Positions 36,181-50,086 of a stretch of DNA of 64,000 nucleotides are shown here, one piece after another (position 1 is the stretch's first letter; every line of letters starts with the position of its first letter). The translations under genes were made by a program, and so were the position numbers. The notes under the pieces are model-generated. The model did no database searches and was not told where the DNA came from. It was given only the letters and a program-made list of their open reading frames with translations. Origin of the DNA: Solenopsis invicta. Lineage: Eukaryota > Arthropoda > Insecta > Hymenoptera > Formicidae. The stretch spans positions 12,038,710 to 12,102,709 of the forward strand of contig NC_052672.1 of the NCBI RefSeq assembly GCF_016802725.1, in the 5' to 3' direction.

Positions 36181-37340
36181 TAGATTTCTACAGCTTTGAA
36201 CTCCTTTGCTATAAATATTATTTCAATTCATATAATTATTTAATAATATTTTACGAAATGTGAATTATTAAATTATAAAATTGTCTTTAGAGTTTTATGT
36301 AGTCATGTTTAATTTATTGCTCAAAAGTTTGAAAATTAATTGAAAATGTCTGTTATATGAAATGGAATCAAATTTATGCATTGCAATTTAACGTATTTTA
36401 TTTTATTCATTGCTTTATAATGAAATGAAAAATAATATAACACGTTTTGAAAAAAGTTTTAAAAGAAATATTTTTTACAAAATTATCAGCACTAAAGGGA
36501 TGAGATATTAGACACTGTTCTCGTCGGAGTAATCACAATTAATTATACTGTTTTATTAATCTAGGTAACCTAGGTACAAGTTTAATTATTTTTCCCGGCA
36601 GAAGATATTCTTCTTCCCATCTTTTAAAATAGTCCGCTACTTAATTTTGTAAAAAAGGTCTTTATAAGCGTAATCCATTTTTTTGAAATTAAACAATGCT
36701 ATTTTAATCATAACTATGCTAAATATAATATTTATTTATACTTTTAAATTTAAAAAAAATACCAAGACATGAATCGAATTTTAAAATAATATTTCACTGA
36801 GAAATATTCTTAAATTTCATACGCGGTCTTAAATTTTGTTGTATATCAAAAATATTTGACATTTATTTAAGTATAAATAAAACCTTGGAATTTTTAACAT
36901 ATTGTTCTAAGTTTGATAAAGATTATATATAAGTACCTTATAATTGGCGATTTTATTTTTGATGACAAGTTTATTATTGAATTTGGAATGAACAAAAATA
37001 GTAGTCGAGTTTTAGCGAATCAATGTAATGTAGATTTAAAATATTGAGATTGCTGGTAATTTTAGCAATTTCTAGTCTAAACAAAAATATCAATGGTTCT
37101 AATTATAAGCGATTGAAAAAGAAGATGGACTCTTCAAATTGACTTTAGAGAATCTCATTTAGTTTATTCAGTCGTTAAATTGCTAATTATTGGATATCTT
37201 GCATATATACTTGAAAAATCTGATAAATGCAATAAGTAATTTCACACATTTTTGTGTTTGAAAAGGTTAAATTGCTAAATAGTTGCGTTCCAGGCGGTTA
37301 AATTTTGAAATTGTACAATAACGGTAACGCAAAAGTACAT
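36181..37340. other. AT-rich island
   Basis: More than 1.1 kb dominated by A and T with almost no CpG, in contrast to both flanks. No open frame longer than 60 codons from a methionine occurs. Such islands in insect genomes can be old transposon remains or matrix-attachment-type DNA. I see no inverted or direct repeat that decides between them. Confidence 0.65.
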
Positions 37341-40300
37341 ATAATTTTCTACGTGTATCACGTTGTTTACATCCGACATTCATATTCGCGCGCTTTGTAA
37401 TGATACAACGGCTTTACATCATTACATGCTAATTAGATACCTCGAAGAACTGCAATTTACGGGGAAAAGTAGTCGCTTTGTATAGCATGTATCTCGCTTA
37501 ATCTCGCTTTTGATTCACCCACGTTAACCGCTAGCGATTATTCTATTTTAAACGCTCGCTACTTGCTTTTACCTTGCATTGTAAACTTGCGTGTACATTT
37601 CCGTGCGACTTGTGTTTTTGGAGGAACGATCTTCAATTCTAGAGAGCAAAGAAATATGTTTATAGAAAAAGATCGTATCGTGATGAACGTAGATATATAA
37701 TCGGTTCGTATTGTTTGTAGGCAATGCTAATCACGATTAGATCGAGACAGATTTGATTTTGATAAAATTATTTTGGAGAGTTTAAATATCTATTTCAGTT
37801 TCAAACACACATACGAATTATTATTAAAAACTGTAACGTTCGCAACGTTATCGTGAATAATTGAAAAAAAGATTAAAATTTGATATTTTAATTTCAGTTA
37901 TGAGATAAACTCGTTCGTGATCCGAAATATTACGATTCCATTTAATTCGGGAGTGATATTGCAGTGATTTTTTCAACCAAATGTATTGGCAAGTCCAAAC
38001 GCGCAAATTTTACGTTTATTATTTTCCTATCCGACCGACAATGAGACATAAGATGACCATCGCGAATTAGCGAGACTACAATCGGCGTTCATGGAAACTA
38101 ACCGAGCAATTATCCACTTCTTAACTGCCGCGTCTGTTTTCTCGAAGACGATTTTAATCACGGCGATTAAACGAAAGTATAGAGATACGTATTGTGCCAC
38201 TGAGTTCCTTATCTTGATTTATCGACAGATATCACGCGGAGTTGTCAATAAATCTTTGCGATCGCGTTACTGCCATCGAAACGAAGATGGAACGCGACCG
38301 TATGGTTTCGAACGGCGATTTTACTTGTACGGCAACTAGACGTGAAATGCATTTTACAATACATGTATTCTAAGAGATTGGTTTCCGCGGTTTCCCGAGA
38401 GATTGGAGCCGCGAAAGCCCGAGATGTCCCGCGCGGATGTGCTGCTCCTCGCGACGCAAACTGCGTTTCCGTGGAATAATTCAGCGACTCGAGCTCCTCG
38501 ATGTAGCGTCGTTACTGTAGCGGCTTAATTCCAGAGAGTGTAGACTGTAGAGAATGTCGAATGTAGAAAAGCCGAGCGCTCTTCTTACACCGCGAGAAGA
38601 TCGGCGACGCCGAGCGTTGTTGAGCAATCGCTCGGTGGACGAGCCGAAGGTTCTGCTTTCGCGCAAAGGCCATCGAGAGTATGCCTCCGCTCCTTCTTCT
38701 TCGCGGTTCACCTTCTCCTCCCTGGTTCACCTTCTCCTACTCCTCGGAATCTGCAGGTCGCAGGTGTTCGAGCCGGCTATCGGCACCGCTTGGCCGCCGT
38801 GCCGGTTTCAGTCACCGCCTGGTCGTCGCTAGGTTCACCGGCTTTCTCCATACTAATTTTTGTACCGTGGCGTGCTCGCGCGATATAAATCTCCGCTTGG
38901 TTCCGGCTTTAAATTTATCGGCTTTTATCAGCGACGGTCAATAATTCGTCGGCCAGAAAGTGTCTGATAAGATTACGATGGTAGTACCGTAGGAAAGGCG
39001 ATTCGGTTTTATATGTAGTATTACTTCATTCGTTGACTTGAAAAAAAAAAATTTTTTAATCCAACCAAAAAACCGTGGTGCTTCATAGTGATGTAGATGA
39101 CCAATTGTCTGTTCAGTTACTCGATATTAATGTGTATCTTTGTCGTACGTGTGACATACAAGTGAATACGTATACCTGCTTGTTTTACAAGTGCAACATT
39201 TATACAAAAACGGTAAGTCTTAAATGCTAACAAATATCACTCCGAAATGGGAAGAAGTTTAAATATTTACGTAGTATTTTACATTGCAAAATAAAAAAAA
39301 ATGCTAAAGATTTGCCGCATAGTCGCGCAAAACATAAATGATATAAATTGATCGTTTTGAGTAATTTTTATAATTTTTGAATCGTAACTAAATGTGTGAA
39401 ACGGGAAACGGTAGGCAACTATTTAATAAAAATTACCGTTACCTTTACCGCTATTAGAATGTGTAAATAGTAATATGTAAATAGAGTAGCCTTGCGCATG
39501 AGACTACTTTCACCGATTTGTATTATGATCATGACGCTATTGCGCGACGAACGACGACTATTTCTTTGCTATTATCGTTGTAATTTCGTTATATAACTTG
39601 TATAATTCAATTTTATCGTGACAACTTGACTTTGGTTTGGCCGGCCACCTTAACGTGGTTGCAAATTATCGCTATATTGGCCAAGTACACGAAACTCGGG
39701 GCAATGTTGGACGAAAACACGCGACAAAGGGACATGCTTTGAATCAATTTTTATTACCTTAAGTAAGTCTCGGTTCACTGTTAACCATTCAGGAAGCAGA
39801 CTAAGGAAAGCATTCTTGTCATTTGTCACGAATCCATGACAATCGTAATTTTATCAACAACACACAACACATTTTACTTGAAAGTCAATTATATAACCCA
39901 ACTGTCGAAACACTTGCAAACTCACCGCTCCAGTAATAACTGGTAGTGTATGCGGAAAATTGAAGTGATTTCAAATTTCAGTTACAATAGAATGAGTGCC
40001 GATTTCCGATAACAAGCACGACGATGGATGATGTCAAACTCATTATCGAGAACAATTCGAAGCGCGAATTACGTCATAACGTATCGCAAAAATAACTAAC
40101 GCGTCGTAATTGTTAAATATCTATTGTATTATCAGCTTTGTATGTAATATAATATATTTTATAATTATAATTCTAATTATAGAGGGACCAAGAAAAAAAA
40201 TTACGTGACAGATCTCTATCTCAATCTGGCGACGTCTCACATTTCAAGTCAACTCCATATTGGTATTTAAGTTTCGAGAATATTACGCTTATAATCGAAT

Positions 40301-41826
40301 TATTTCTTTCGAAAATAGATCCTTTCGATCATATTTCATATATATGTACATCATATCATCTTATTTATTCGATATATTGCATTTAATATATACATATATG
40401 TATAAACATATATCATAATTTTACATTTTCGAAATAAAACCGTGCAGGATTTATCGCGAAGTAAGATTAGTATGAATTTTTTATGTGTATCGTCTAATTA
40501 AATTCCAATATCGGAATAGTCGTCGACGAACTTGTCGGCTTTCTCTCTTTCTCTTTGTCCATCTCGCTTCAATATCTCATAAAGAAGTTGGCGAGCGGAG
40601 AATCAGCTCCGGCAAAGCCAAGGAATCCAAGCGGTCTTTACGTGTCTGCCCTTTCTATCGCTACACGGTTGCTTCCGGTAACGGCGCAGCAGACCACGAA
40701 GAAATTGCGCGATGCGAAGCGGCGAAACGTCGAAGGAAGGAAGAGAAGGCGGAAGAATATCTCACTAGCTAAGCTCCGGCAGTCAGTCGCGTTGCCGATG
40801 GCTTATGACTATGTTACGCCTTCTAAGCCCAGCGCGCGCGCTAGTAGCAACGAGCGCGATCAACGTTCCAAAGTACGAGCCTCGATACGCTTTTATCTTC
40901 TCCACTTATTTGCTGCAACATTTATTCCTCATTTTCTTCGCAAGCTCTCCATTTATATGAAAAATGAGCTCGCTCGGGCACGTCGATATCGGTTTAACAG
41001 TCAATCAGTCGAATATACGCCATGATTAAAATGTGTTAACGTTAAAGATCGATCATTATACAACACATTTTAGTCTATGGGATATTCTATCTCCATTTTC
41101 ATTATATATATCTCCATTTTATATATATATATATATATAACGTTCAATGAACTTTAAATGTAAAAAGGTACGTACGAGTAAAATCATGAAAGGGGATGAA
41201 ATCGACATTAGTGAAATTGGTGAAATGATTGGCTTCAATAAACTTTCATTCTAATTTAAACTTCGAATCCGATCATACCTCGCTGTTAAAAAATATAATT
41301 GCGCTACTTTACGCGGGATTAAAATATATTCGTACGCGCAGCGCGGTGGTCATTCACTGGCGAGCGGTCATTCACATACCTTATCCCGTTCGTCAAATTC
41401 CGTTCGCCGCTGTTCGGCACTCTGTGACGATCTGTAACGAATCCACTCGAATGGAATTTAAATTGAAGCGCTGCCATTGGCATCGCGATAAACTCGAGAA
41501 GCGAACTATGCGCGCGCGTAGAGATTCTTTAGCCCACCTTTATTCGCACCAGCGCCAAAGTATGCGGCGAGTTATGTGCAGCGTGCGTCAATTAAAATCA
41601 ATCAGAATCTATCGCCGCGCCGGTATACGAGCGAAAGCGCGACCGATGTATGTATTACACGTTCGCGTTCCCAACCTTCGTGGAGTATTGTTTTCCCCGT
41701 TACACACGGATTTACGCGGATATCCGTTTCGGCGACTGTGTTTCTGATCGCGCGTCTGTCGCGAATTTACGCACCGATGCAGCGATAAATAAGCCGCTTA
41801 TGCGGTAATCTAATCCCCTGTAGTCG
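37341..41826. other. Non-coding stretch, no gene recognised
   Basis: CpG-rich patches lie at 38380-38950 and 40580-41000, with AT-rich sequence between. Overlapping open frames of 70-172 codons in the CpG-rich patches have basic, disordered translations and no domain. A doubled word (ATGTAAATAG-like) occurs near 39460-39485. A (AT)n tract of about 19 nt lies at 41121-41139. Confidence 0.6.

Positions 41827-41854
<28 letters not shown>
41827..41854 (+). repeat. (TC)14 microsatellite
   Basis: Fourteen uninterrupted TC units. Confidence 0.97.
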
Positions 41855-41859
<5 letters not shown>

Positions 41860-42050
41860 GCGGACGCGCATAGCGGTGCGGAATGCGCGTATTAACCGAA
41901 GCCGGGAAAGAGAAAGGAGCCACGGAGAGACACGGAGATTCTCTTTGGATAAGAGCATTGGTAAAAATGATGCCCGGCAACGGTAAGGAGCTGAAGAAGC
42001 AGCCTCTGGTGAAAGAAGACAGACGTTAGCGCGTCTCGTGGAACCGGATA

Positions 42051-42070
42051 CACACACACACACACACACA
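42051..42070 (+). repeat. (CA)10 microsatellite
   Basis: Ten CA units, followed by a degenerate ACATACACACC tail. It lies about 200 bp from the TC tract at 41827. Confidence 0.95.
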
Positions 42071-43080
42071 CGAACATACACACCTCCCACGTCGGCTGAT
42101 ACGCCAGATTTGACTGATCGCGACGACAACGTCGCGTTTTGATTTCGCGTAGTAACTTGTTTGGAAATCCCGTGGGACTTGCGTTAAATCTCATTTGACC
42201 CTTTCACCATGCTGAATAGCTCTAAGCTACGTAGTTCTAGAGCATAACTTTGTAAAGCCCGTACTATTAATGCAGGAGTTAGGCGGTAGGAACTTGAGCT
42301 GCGGTAGACATTTAAGACATTTATAATTCAACCGATTATATCGCTCTTTGGAATCACGAGAGCAAATCACTGACGAACGAGATCTTTCTTACCGTCTCTC
42401 GAGAATCGCGTTTTTCGGTGAACAATGGTGTTCGCAAGAAAAGAAAAAAAAAAATTAGTCATCTTTGCTTTCATTCACCTTGTGGCGTTTAAAACTAAAT
42501 TTGCAATGCGCACGTTGATTCGTCTATCGTGAAGTCGCGGTCACATCGCAGGCTACATCGTCGCGATCTGACCGCTTCCCGTTCACCGGATGCAATCTCT
42601 TAACCTTGCACTTCAGCCACTAACTTCCTAGCTGTGTGTACGATAGCTCGGCACGTGCGAGCGACACAGAGTCGAGTTCACTCGTACGAGGCCACCGTTT
42701 CATTACGGGTTTATTACACTGCCGAATTAGGTCGGGGGCTTTATGAGATGAACTTTACATCACGCGGCTGCGCCGGCAGGTTGTGGCGACTTTACGACCA
42801 CCGTTCATCGGAACGGGCATCGTCCCGTCAGCGACATTCGCTCGCTGCCGAGAAAATGCACGTATCCAAATATATTTTGTTCTATCATTTTCAAAATCTT
42901 GAATTGTGAATTAAAAAAAAAAACCTTTTGATATCTTTATTTTTTATTTATTATGAAATACAATTCTTTAGAAGAGAGATATTTTATTCTTTTATCTCTT
43001 TCCAAATGTAGTATTGATTGTGCTGTGGATAGAAAGCTTAAATTAATTTAAATAAATTAAACCAGTGCTTGAAAATTTGA
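42071..43080. other. Non-coding stretch, no gene recognised
   Basis: CpG-rich up to about 42860, then abruptly AT-rich. A 91-codon open frame (42634-42909) is not recognisable as a protein. Confidence 0.6.
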
Positions 43081-44920
43081 TTACAGATTCGTAAACGTTG
43101 CCAATGAATATTTCAAAATTTCAGCATGGCTATCATATGGAAATGGCCGGTATTGAACTATTAATATTTTAAAGTCACAGTTCTGTATAATTACATTTAT
43201 CCCGTTAACTTATTTACCATTCCTATTTATTGTTTCTATTATATACGGTTGAGAGCATCATTAATATGGCAGTGCTCATTAACGTCTTGTTTTGATATTA
43301 TCTCTTTTCTTTCGTAGCATCTTATTGCTTTATCACGCCAAGACCATTAAAATTCTCATATGTAATTGACATTTTAAGTACATTTTTAGCACAAATTTAA
43401 TCGGCAAAAATTTACGAAGCATTATTTTGACATCTAAAATTAAACTCATTAACGCGTATTGTTAGTAAACTGCAGCACGTCATAACAACGAATTTATCAT
43501 TATCGTATTGTTATCGTCTTCCACGGTGCAACCGCTGCATGACGGAAGCGGTCGTATTTGTTATCGCGATCAATCATTATCGTTTAATAAGTATTAAATT
43601 ATATAACAGATTAAAATAATTGCCGATCTTAAAATAAAACTTTAGCAGATTACAATAATTTTTTATTTAGAATAGAAGTAATGAAAAAGATACGTAAAAT
43701 GTATCATCATTATTTTTTTTGCATCATTACCTTGCTCATTAGCATATGGTTTAGAAATAATTGTTGATTTCGATTCTTGAGAGCACGGAGTTTTACATAT
43801 TAACTTGTAATTATTATTTATTTTCATCTGTTTTCACCCATTGATCTTATATCAATAATACTAATATATTTTATAAATGCTTGTTAATAAATTAAAGAAA
43901 TTATTTGATTAATGCAACACATATTAATACAAAAACATACAAGCTGAATGAATGGGACGCAACTTAAGAACGCGGCTAAAAACTCCCAAGTTGGATATCA
44001 GTAAAATTAGAAGTGTATCAAGATTACATTTGCTTGCACGAAGCTATCAGTTTTCATCATAATAGAGGGTTCATGAACATTTCTTGGCAACGGAGATGCA
44101 CATCGGCATTACATGCGCGATTACCGGGGATCGTTTCAATTAAGCTATAAATTTATTTCTCGTCTCATTTATGTCAATGATCGGAGTTGCCTCGCGAAGC
44201 TCACAATTACGTGAGCTATCCGAGTGATCGAACTATGAAATAATCCGTCTCGCCGAGATGTTAGATAGCGGACTTTTATCGCGTTTCCAGCTGCGCCGAT
44301 CGATTTGAAACGGGAAAGTTCCGCTTCTTCATAGTGGCAAACGAGATCATTACGAGAGGTGCTTTACGTAGATTACCCGATTCTCTAAGTAGATTTCTCA
44401 AATTAGGCAATATAACTAATCAAACGGAAGTTCCGTACGCGTCGAGAGAAGAGAGACAGTGTCTCCATACTTTTATTCTATTCATTCTCTCAGGCTTTTT
44501 ATTATTTCCGTAGTTTAATTAATCACGATATATATCAATTGTTTTCTTAGTTTAAAAATGTCTGTGGCCGCTAGTAAGACTTTTAAACAGAGCTGAGAGC
44601 TGCGATCGCTATTATCAAAGATTAACATGTCACGCAAACGACGAATTTGTCAATTTTATTATTACTTTCTTTTTCTCTTTCTATACTTTTAAAAAATATT
44701 TTAATTTAATTGAATTGAAAAAAGCGTAACTTTGAGATAATAAAAAAAACTTTTTTTTTTTAGATTTTTCGCATTTTTTTAAATTGAATCTAGTACATGA
44801 GATATATAATGTATGTATTAAAATATATGTGCCTATAACAACACATTATATACAATATGTATATTTTACAAAATATTTTATCACAAAAATATTCTAAGGC
44901 AAAGTGTCACATGCTCCGAC
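43081..44920. other. AT-rich non-coding block
   Basis: Mostly AT-rich, particularly 43100-44000 and 44640-44900. A 7-bp perfect hairpin (AGCTCAC at 44198-44204 against GTGAGCT at 44211-44217) lies in the less AT-rich centre. No gene is seen. Confidence 0.65.
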
Positions 44921-47480
44921 GGTTTAGGCTTTTCCGAGTCGTTTCTTGTAAGAGCATTTGAAATGCAAAGCCGTCCGGGCGGCGTTTACGTGACGTACGA
45001 TATACATGACTCGCGATTAGTCGATAAGAGTAATTTCTCTCGCGATGCTTTCCCTGTCGAGGAAAAAAAAATTTCCTCCGCGTCAGCCGCGAACTATCGG
45101 GAAAGTTTTAAAATACAGCGAAAGGAAACATCGAAAACGGCGGTAGCGGGACGCGTATTCGTTCGTCATAGATAAAAATCTATCTACTCAATGTCACGAA
45201 GGAAGAAAGAAAAAAAAAGAACTTCCGTAGGCTTTTTGGATATACGCCAAAAACTCCAGATCCGAATGGAACTCCGCAGAGTTCGACACGCCAAAAGACT
45301 TCGCCGAGGCATATAGCGAAAAGAATACAGCGTTGCAATCGTTCCATTTCGACCCGGGATTGCAACCAGGAGCGTCGTAGCAACGAAGATCAAATTATTT
45401 CGGTGTCTAAATTCCAGTTTGTTCGACTTCGGATTGCGAACTTGGGAAACCAACACCGCGAAGGACGTGGAAGCTTCTCCGGAATAGAAACCTATAATTG
45501 GGAAAGAGCTCATTTTGAACCTAACGGCGAGAGAGTCTCGCAGGTATTATACGTGTATGTCTTTAAAGCGAGTACAGTTATGAAAGCGGGATAAAAACAG
45601 GAAGGTATTAAAGAGATGTTACAAACTGTTTGATGTAATGAGCGGTATATCTCATTGACATCGCAGATGCGCTCGTGACTGACGTGCGTATAAACGTTGA
45701 ATAATTTATCGCGCAACAGTATTCCGTCGTGACGTGTACAACGTCGACATTTTCCCGCTTTTAAAAGATGGGCAAGGGAGACTTTAAACTAAACATACAA
45801 GCATCCAGAGGCTCGTTCGAAAGTTACGCTTGTCGCAGTACATACTCTTATCGATTGACATATTAGAAGTGAGAATGAGAGAAAGTCGAAATTTCTTCTA
45901 CTCTTCCGCGGTCAAGCCTCGAGCTTTGTTGATCAAAAAATTCAATTTCGCGATGAATAAAATTTTATGACTCGCATATTACGACTCCAAATGAAAAAAA
46001 ATTTCGTTCGTAATCGAGATACGTACGTAAACTTCATCATTCTACAAAAAAAAAAAAAAAAAAAAAAAAAAAACTGCGCTCCTAGTGTTGCAATCTCGTT
46101 GATGAAGAATAAAAATGATTTGCAACGAATTTTGAGAGACGTATAAACTGAATTTGAATATGAATTAGCTCTTGGGAGGGGAATGGTTAAAACGTTGACA
46201 ATATCTGCGGAGATTGATCCGATTGCATAAAAATGCGCTTCATTGTAAATCTTTTGGCGAGTAAAAAAAAAGGAGGACAACGCTCCACTATTTGTACTTA
46301 TGAAAGAGCACGGGGCGGGCAAACATTATTTAAATTGGGCAATCTCTCGGGACGATTACGTTTGCGGTTTCGCTAATTGCATGGCACCGTTGCACCGCTA
46401 CGGTGAATCGTGTCGCGTCGTCGAACAAAAAATTCGGATGCACAATTGCTGTTTGCGGAAAGCTCGAAATTCCCGCGCAAAATGTCGTCATTAATAAAGC
46501 CCGCCACGGTGGTGCTTACACGGTGTCGGTGATCATTAGATAATAAAGATAATTGGGTGGCATTCATCAGAAAGGCCCCGCGATGGCGCAAATTCATGGA
46601 GTCTTGTCCGAAGTGATGCCACTTGACATTTAAATATAATTAGACGTCTCGGACGCGTGTCCCGCGATAATAACTTCTCGCTTGCACCATCAATCACGAT
46701 CATTTCATCGTATACGTCTCGATATGTCTTTCTCTCGTCGACCTCTTTCATACTTTGTGTGTTATAATATTAGTTAATCCTAATGCATTTCATTTTACGA
46801 CGATAATAACTTTTCGTTCGTACGTTGCGTAACGCTTCAATCGAACTTACACCTTAGTGTTAAGTATAGCTTCTTGATGAGTATTGTTTGTAAAAAAAAA
46901 GAGAAAAGAAAAACATTTTGTACTCCGCAATCTCACAAATGGCAAAACGATAAAAGATGAGGCTTTCGCTTATCAAAAGAAAATAAGTAGGCATTGTAAA
47001 AGATTTATTATAATTGGCACGTATTGAAAAGGCGAAAAATATTTAACGGCGTCAACGCGCGATAAATTTTAACAGCTTTAACAATTCGCAAGCGTCGACA
47101 ATTCTCGTGGATTAATAATTTATTGCGCTATTTGATTTGTATATTTGCAAATCAATAATCTGATATACATACGTAATTAAATCCATTTTGCATTAACATA
47201 TGTATTGCTGTCCTACATGAATGTTATCAATACAAGATTATCAATTATAATATTAATTTCATTTTATCAGATTTTCGAAAAACACAATTTCATCGACGGA
47301 TCAATAGTGACGTCATAAACGGTAAACTGCACGGACGATTAAATTATTAATTCAAATGATAAATATATAATTATCGCTTTAATGTAAAAATTACGTGATT
47401 ATCACTTGGATATTAAATTAGACGTGACGTATATGTTAACGTGTATTATTATTTTGCAATTTGATAAGGAAATTGTCGCT
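44921..47480. other. Non-coding stretch with long poly-A
   Basis: No gene is recognised. The poly-A tract at 46046-46073 is listed separately. Open frames on both strands near 45180-45720 and 46280-46750 overlap one another and lack protein character. Confidence 0.65.
46046..46073 (+). repeat. Poly-A tract, 28 nt
   Basis: Twenty-eight consecutive A residues, the longest mononucleotide run in the window. No target duplication or retrotransposon body was identified beside it. Confidence 0.95.
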
Positions 47481-48287
47481 ATATTACGCCTAGTATAACG
47501 CGAGCGTTGCATCGACATTGTTACCGATCGTTGCGTCGACGTCTCTCGTTCGTAATGCCTCGCCGATCGATGGATTAACTACATCCGGCTGAAGTCGTCG
47601 TCGGAGTACCGGCTCACTATTTGCAGTAACGCAAACGTTTGCTCTGACGACGCGATAACATCGAAGATAACGAGCCCGATCGCAGTTAATGCCCGTCGGA
47701 AGCCTGTACGTGACTTCGTGACCGATGCCGCTTAATTTCGCGGGGATCGATCGTTGTCACGCGTGACTATCGGCTGCCCGTGCTGGGTCGCAAACGAAGG
47801 AACATTCGCATCGATTATTGCCAATTGGCGCAAAAGTTAACAAATATTTGCCGATACGCCCCGCGTCGTGTCTCGCATACGTTATTACGACGCGATTGCA
47901 GGATGCATCTCTAAAATGCATTTCGTACGACCGCTGTGTGAGGAGGAACCAAGTAGACTGTTCTGACGGATCGTTCGCAGGTTAAATTTTCCGCGTAATA
48001 TGAACTTTTGGTCGTCGAATTTGAGGAACGAAGACGACGCCCCCCCTAATTTACGCGATCGCGACAAACGCGCGGCGGATCGTCGGATTTGCGAAAACTC
48101 GCGCGTCTCGTTTTCATAAAACTCGACGGTCTCATAATATGCTAATGCGCGAACTAATAAAAATTCAGTAGTACGACGAAAGTACCGCGAAATTTTATGC
48201 GGCGATTGCGGGTGGCGGTGGCTTTTCGGGAATGCGCCTCGCGTCCTTGGTGGTGGTAGTGGCTGCTTAAAGGCTGTTTTTGCATAA

Positions 48288-48314
48288 GAGGACGAGGAGG
48301 ACGAGGAGGACGAG
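48288..48314 (+). repeat. Three 9-bp units GAGGACGAG
   Basis: The unit GAGGACGAG is repeated exactly three times. In frame it would encode glutamate/aspartate, but no open frame of useful length surrounds it. Confidence 0.9.
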
Positions 48315-48692
48315 GATAGACAGTGATGTCAGGTTTTTATGTTAATTCTTAGCGGGGAACATTTTTGTTTGGCGCCCGCGCGGGGGTAATGGAATGGAAC
48401 AAAGTCGCGGAATTTAAGATGCCTCCTTATTTTCTCTTATTCACGCCGCCGCTTTACCACTGCGCGCGCGCATCACTCGTTGACCTTTGAAGCTCGAATG
48501 ATGAAATTCTCGCGACGAGAGCGGTACGCTTAAACCGCTATTTATTCGAGATTATTGTCTCCCGAGTGAGTGTGCGGTGCGGATTATGTAAAATTAACCG
48601 AGTTGTTTCTCGCGCTTGTTTTTTTCCACGCAAACAAATGTATCGTGCAGACCGCAAATTTTAATTTCTCGATAATTTCACCATTTACAGTC

Positions 48693-48720
48693 TGTGTGTG
48701 TGTGTGTGTGCGCGCGCGCG
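48693..48720 (+). repeat. (TG)9(CG)5 compound tract
   Basis: Nine TG units pass directly into five CG units. Alternating purine-pyrimidine sequence of this kind favours Z-DNA. Confidence 0.95.
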
Positions 48721-49975
48721 TGCGCTATCGCGGGATAAATTTACGTTATTTCGACCGCGATCTTCTCTGGGAGCGAATTACACAACGATGTTTCGTAACC
48801 ACCGAAGAGAAACCACGCGTTGACGCATCGTCGAAACCCCGCAACATTCCACGTGACACCTCGCTCGAATGTTGCTCGAATGTTCGTGAGAATTATTGCA
48901 GAATGTGATGGCTTGGATCCTGAACTATGTGTGTCGCGCGGGCGACAGCGGCGGCGGCGGCGGCGCGATGCGACGCGCAAGGCGACGCGACGCGATGCGA
49001 GAAAGGATACGAGAGAGAGATTGCTCACGAAGAGACGAGGGAGAGAGGTCTTCATCGCCATTGGGAAAGTATGCCGTCGAAAGGTCAGCGTTTAACTCGC
49101 CATGAAGGCACACGCGCGAGTTATTGCCGCTTCCTCCTTCCTCTACGCTTCGTTCACGCCGCACCAATGTCGAACCGCAATTATTACATTAGCACGACGT
49201 GTAGTCGCGCGGAGAAAATGCGCGGAACGTTTCCCAGTAAAATGCAGTAATTAAATGCGACGGTCGTATAAAAGGCTTGTTACTTAAGCACACAAAGGAA
49301 CTTGTCGCTGATAAATATGGTGAAAGAATTTATTGACACGGCCTGAGCCACACAGCTGTCATCCGTGAACAATCGGAATTATACACGTCATTGTCTCATG
49401 GATCAAAGTGATTTCACGCTTCTTTTAACGCGACTGGAGCATCCTCCTTTTCCCTCCGAGCTTTCTCTTCCTCCGCGCGCTTTCGGTAGATTTGAATTTT
49501 AGTAGGACGTGAACGATTCCCCTTGCCGGTAATAAAATAGTTCTCTCTTCTTTCAAGATGTCGACTCGCGCATGATGGAGTCCGCGGATTATTTACTTCA
49601 GCCGCAGAGACACAAAAGGTTGCACCGACGAGACAAAAGTAAATCCTTTCCTCTCGCTCTCTTTCTCCGTTTTTGCCTTGAAAAGAGAGCATTTTGTTTT
49701 GTTTCCCTTTCGCGTACTGGGCTTTATGCTTGATCTTTAGAATCCCAATGCACCGTTTTACCTGTGGACTAATATCTCTCGTCGAATTATTCTAATGGAA
49801 TATTACAGTCACGACGTAACTTCGCATTTACATGTAAAAGTGTACGAACATTTCGGAACTACCGTCAACCGAAACAGAATTAAATCACAAGAATGCCCCC
49901 ATTCGGTTTCCACGTTTCAATCTCGTGCTTTATTTTAAATTATAAATTCGGCTTTCAAATTGTATTTTCTTGCAG

Positions 49976-50086
49976 ATCCCCGGCAAGGAATTACTGACAA
50001 GCGAATTTAACGATGGGACTGCGAGCGCGGAGCTGGAATTGAAACCGCTCGACAAAATATTAAATTTCTATTCCATCCTGCGTTAA
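49976..50086 (+). CDS. Possible 3'-terminal exon (36 codons), unrecognised
   Basis: A pyrimidine-rich stretch ending TTTTCTTGCAG (49965-49975) is a good splice acceptor. Directly after it, 36 codons are open to a TAA at 50084-50086. The translation starts IPGKELLTSEFNDG and ends with a mixed charged/hydrophobic segment. It has balanced, protein-like composition, unlike most open frames nearby. The frame is assumed (phase 0) and has no upstream exon, no methionine and no recognised homologue. No poly-A signal was found close downstream. Chance is more likely than not; RNA data would settle it. Confidence 0.12.
   Translation: MPGKELLTSEFNDGTASAELELKPLDKILNFYSILR

Larger units (their letters stand above)
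47481..49975. other. CpG-rich non-coding block, no gene recognised
   Basis: Rich in CG and TCG words between about 47480 and 49260. It contains the triplet and dinucleotide repeats listed below, a GGC run at about 48949-48965 and a doubled 11-mer (GCTCGAATGTT) at 48863-48884. A TATAAAAGG word lies at 49267-49275. Several overlapping arginine-rich open frames occur on both strands at 48740-49250, a pattern expected of CpG-rich non-coding DNA. Confidence 0.55.

Noticed and set aside
41229..41747. Open frame of 172 codons
   Set aside because: Arginine- and histidine-rich without domain; typical of chance translation of CpG-rich DNA.
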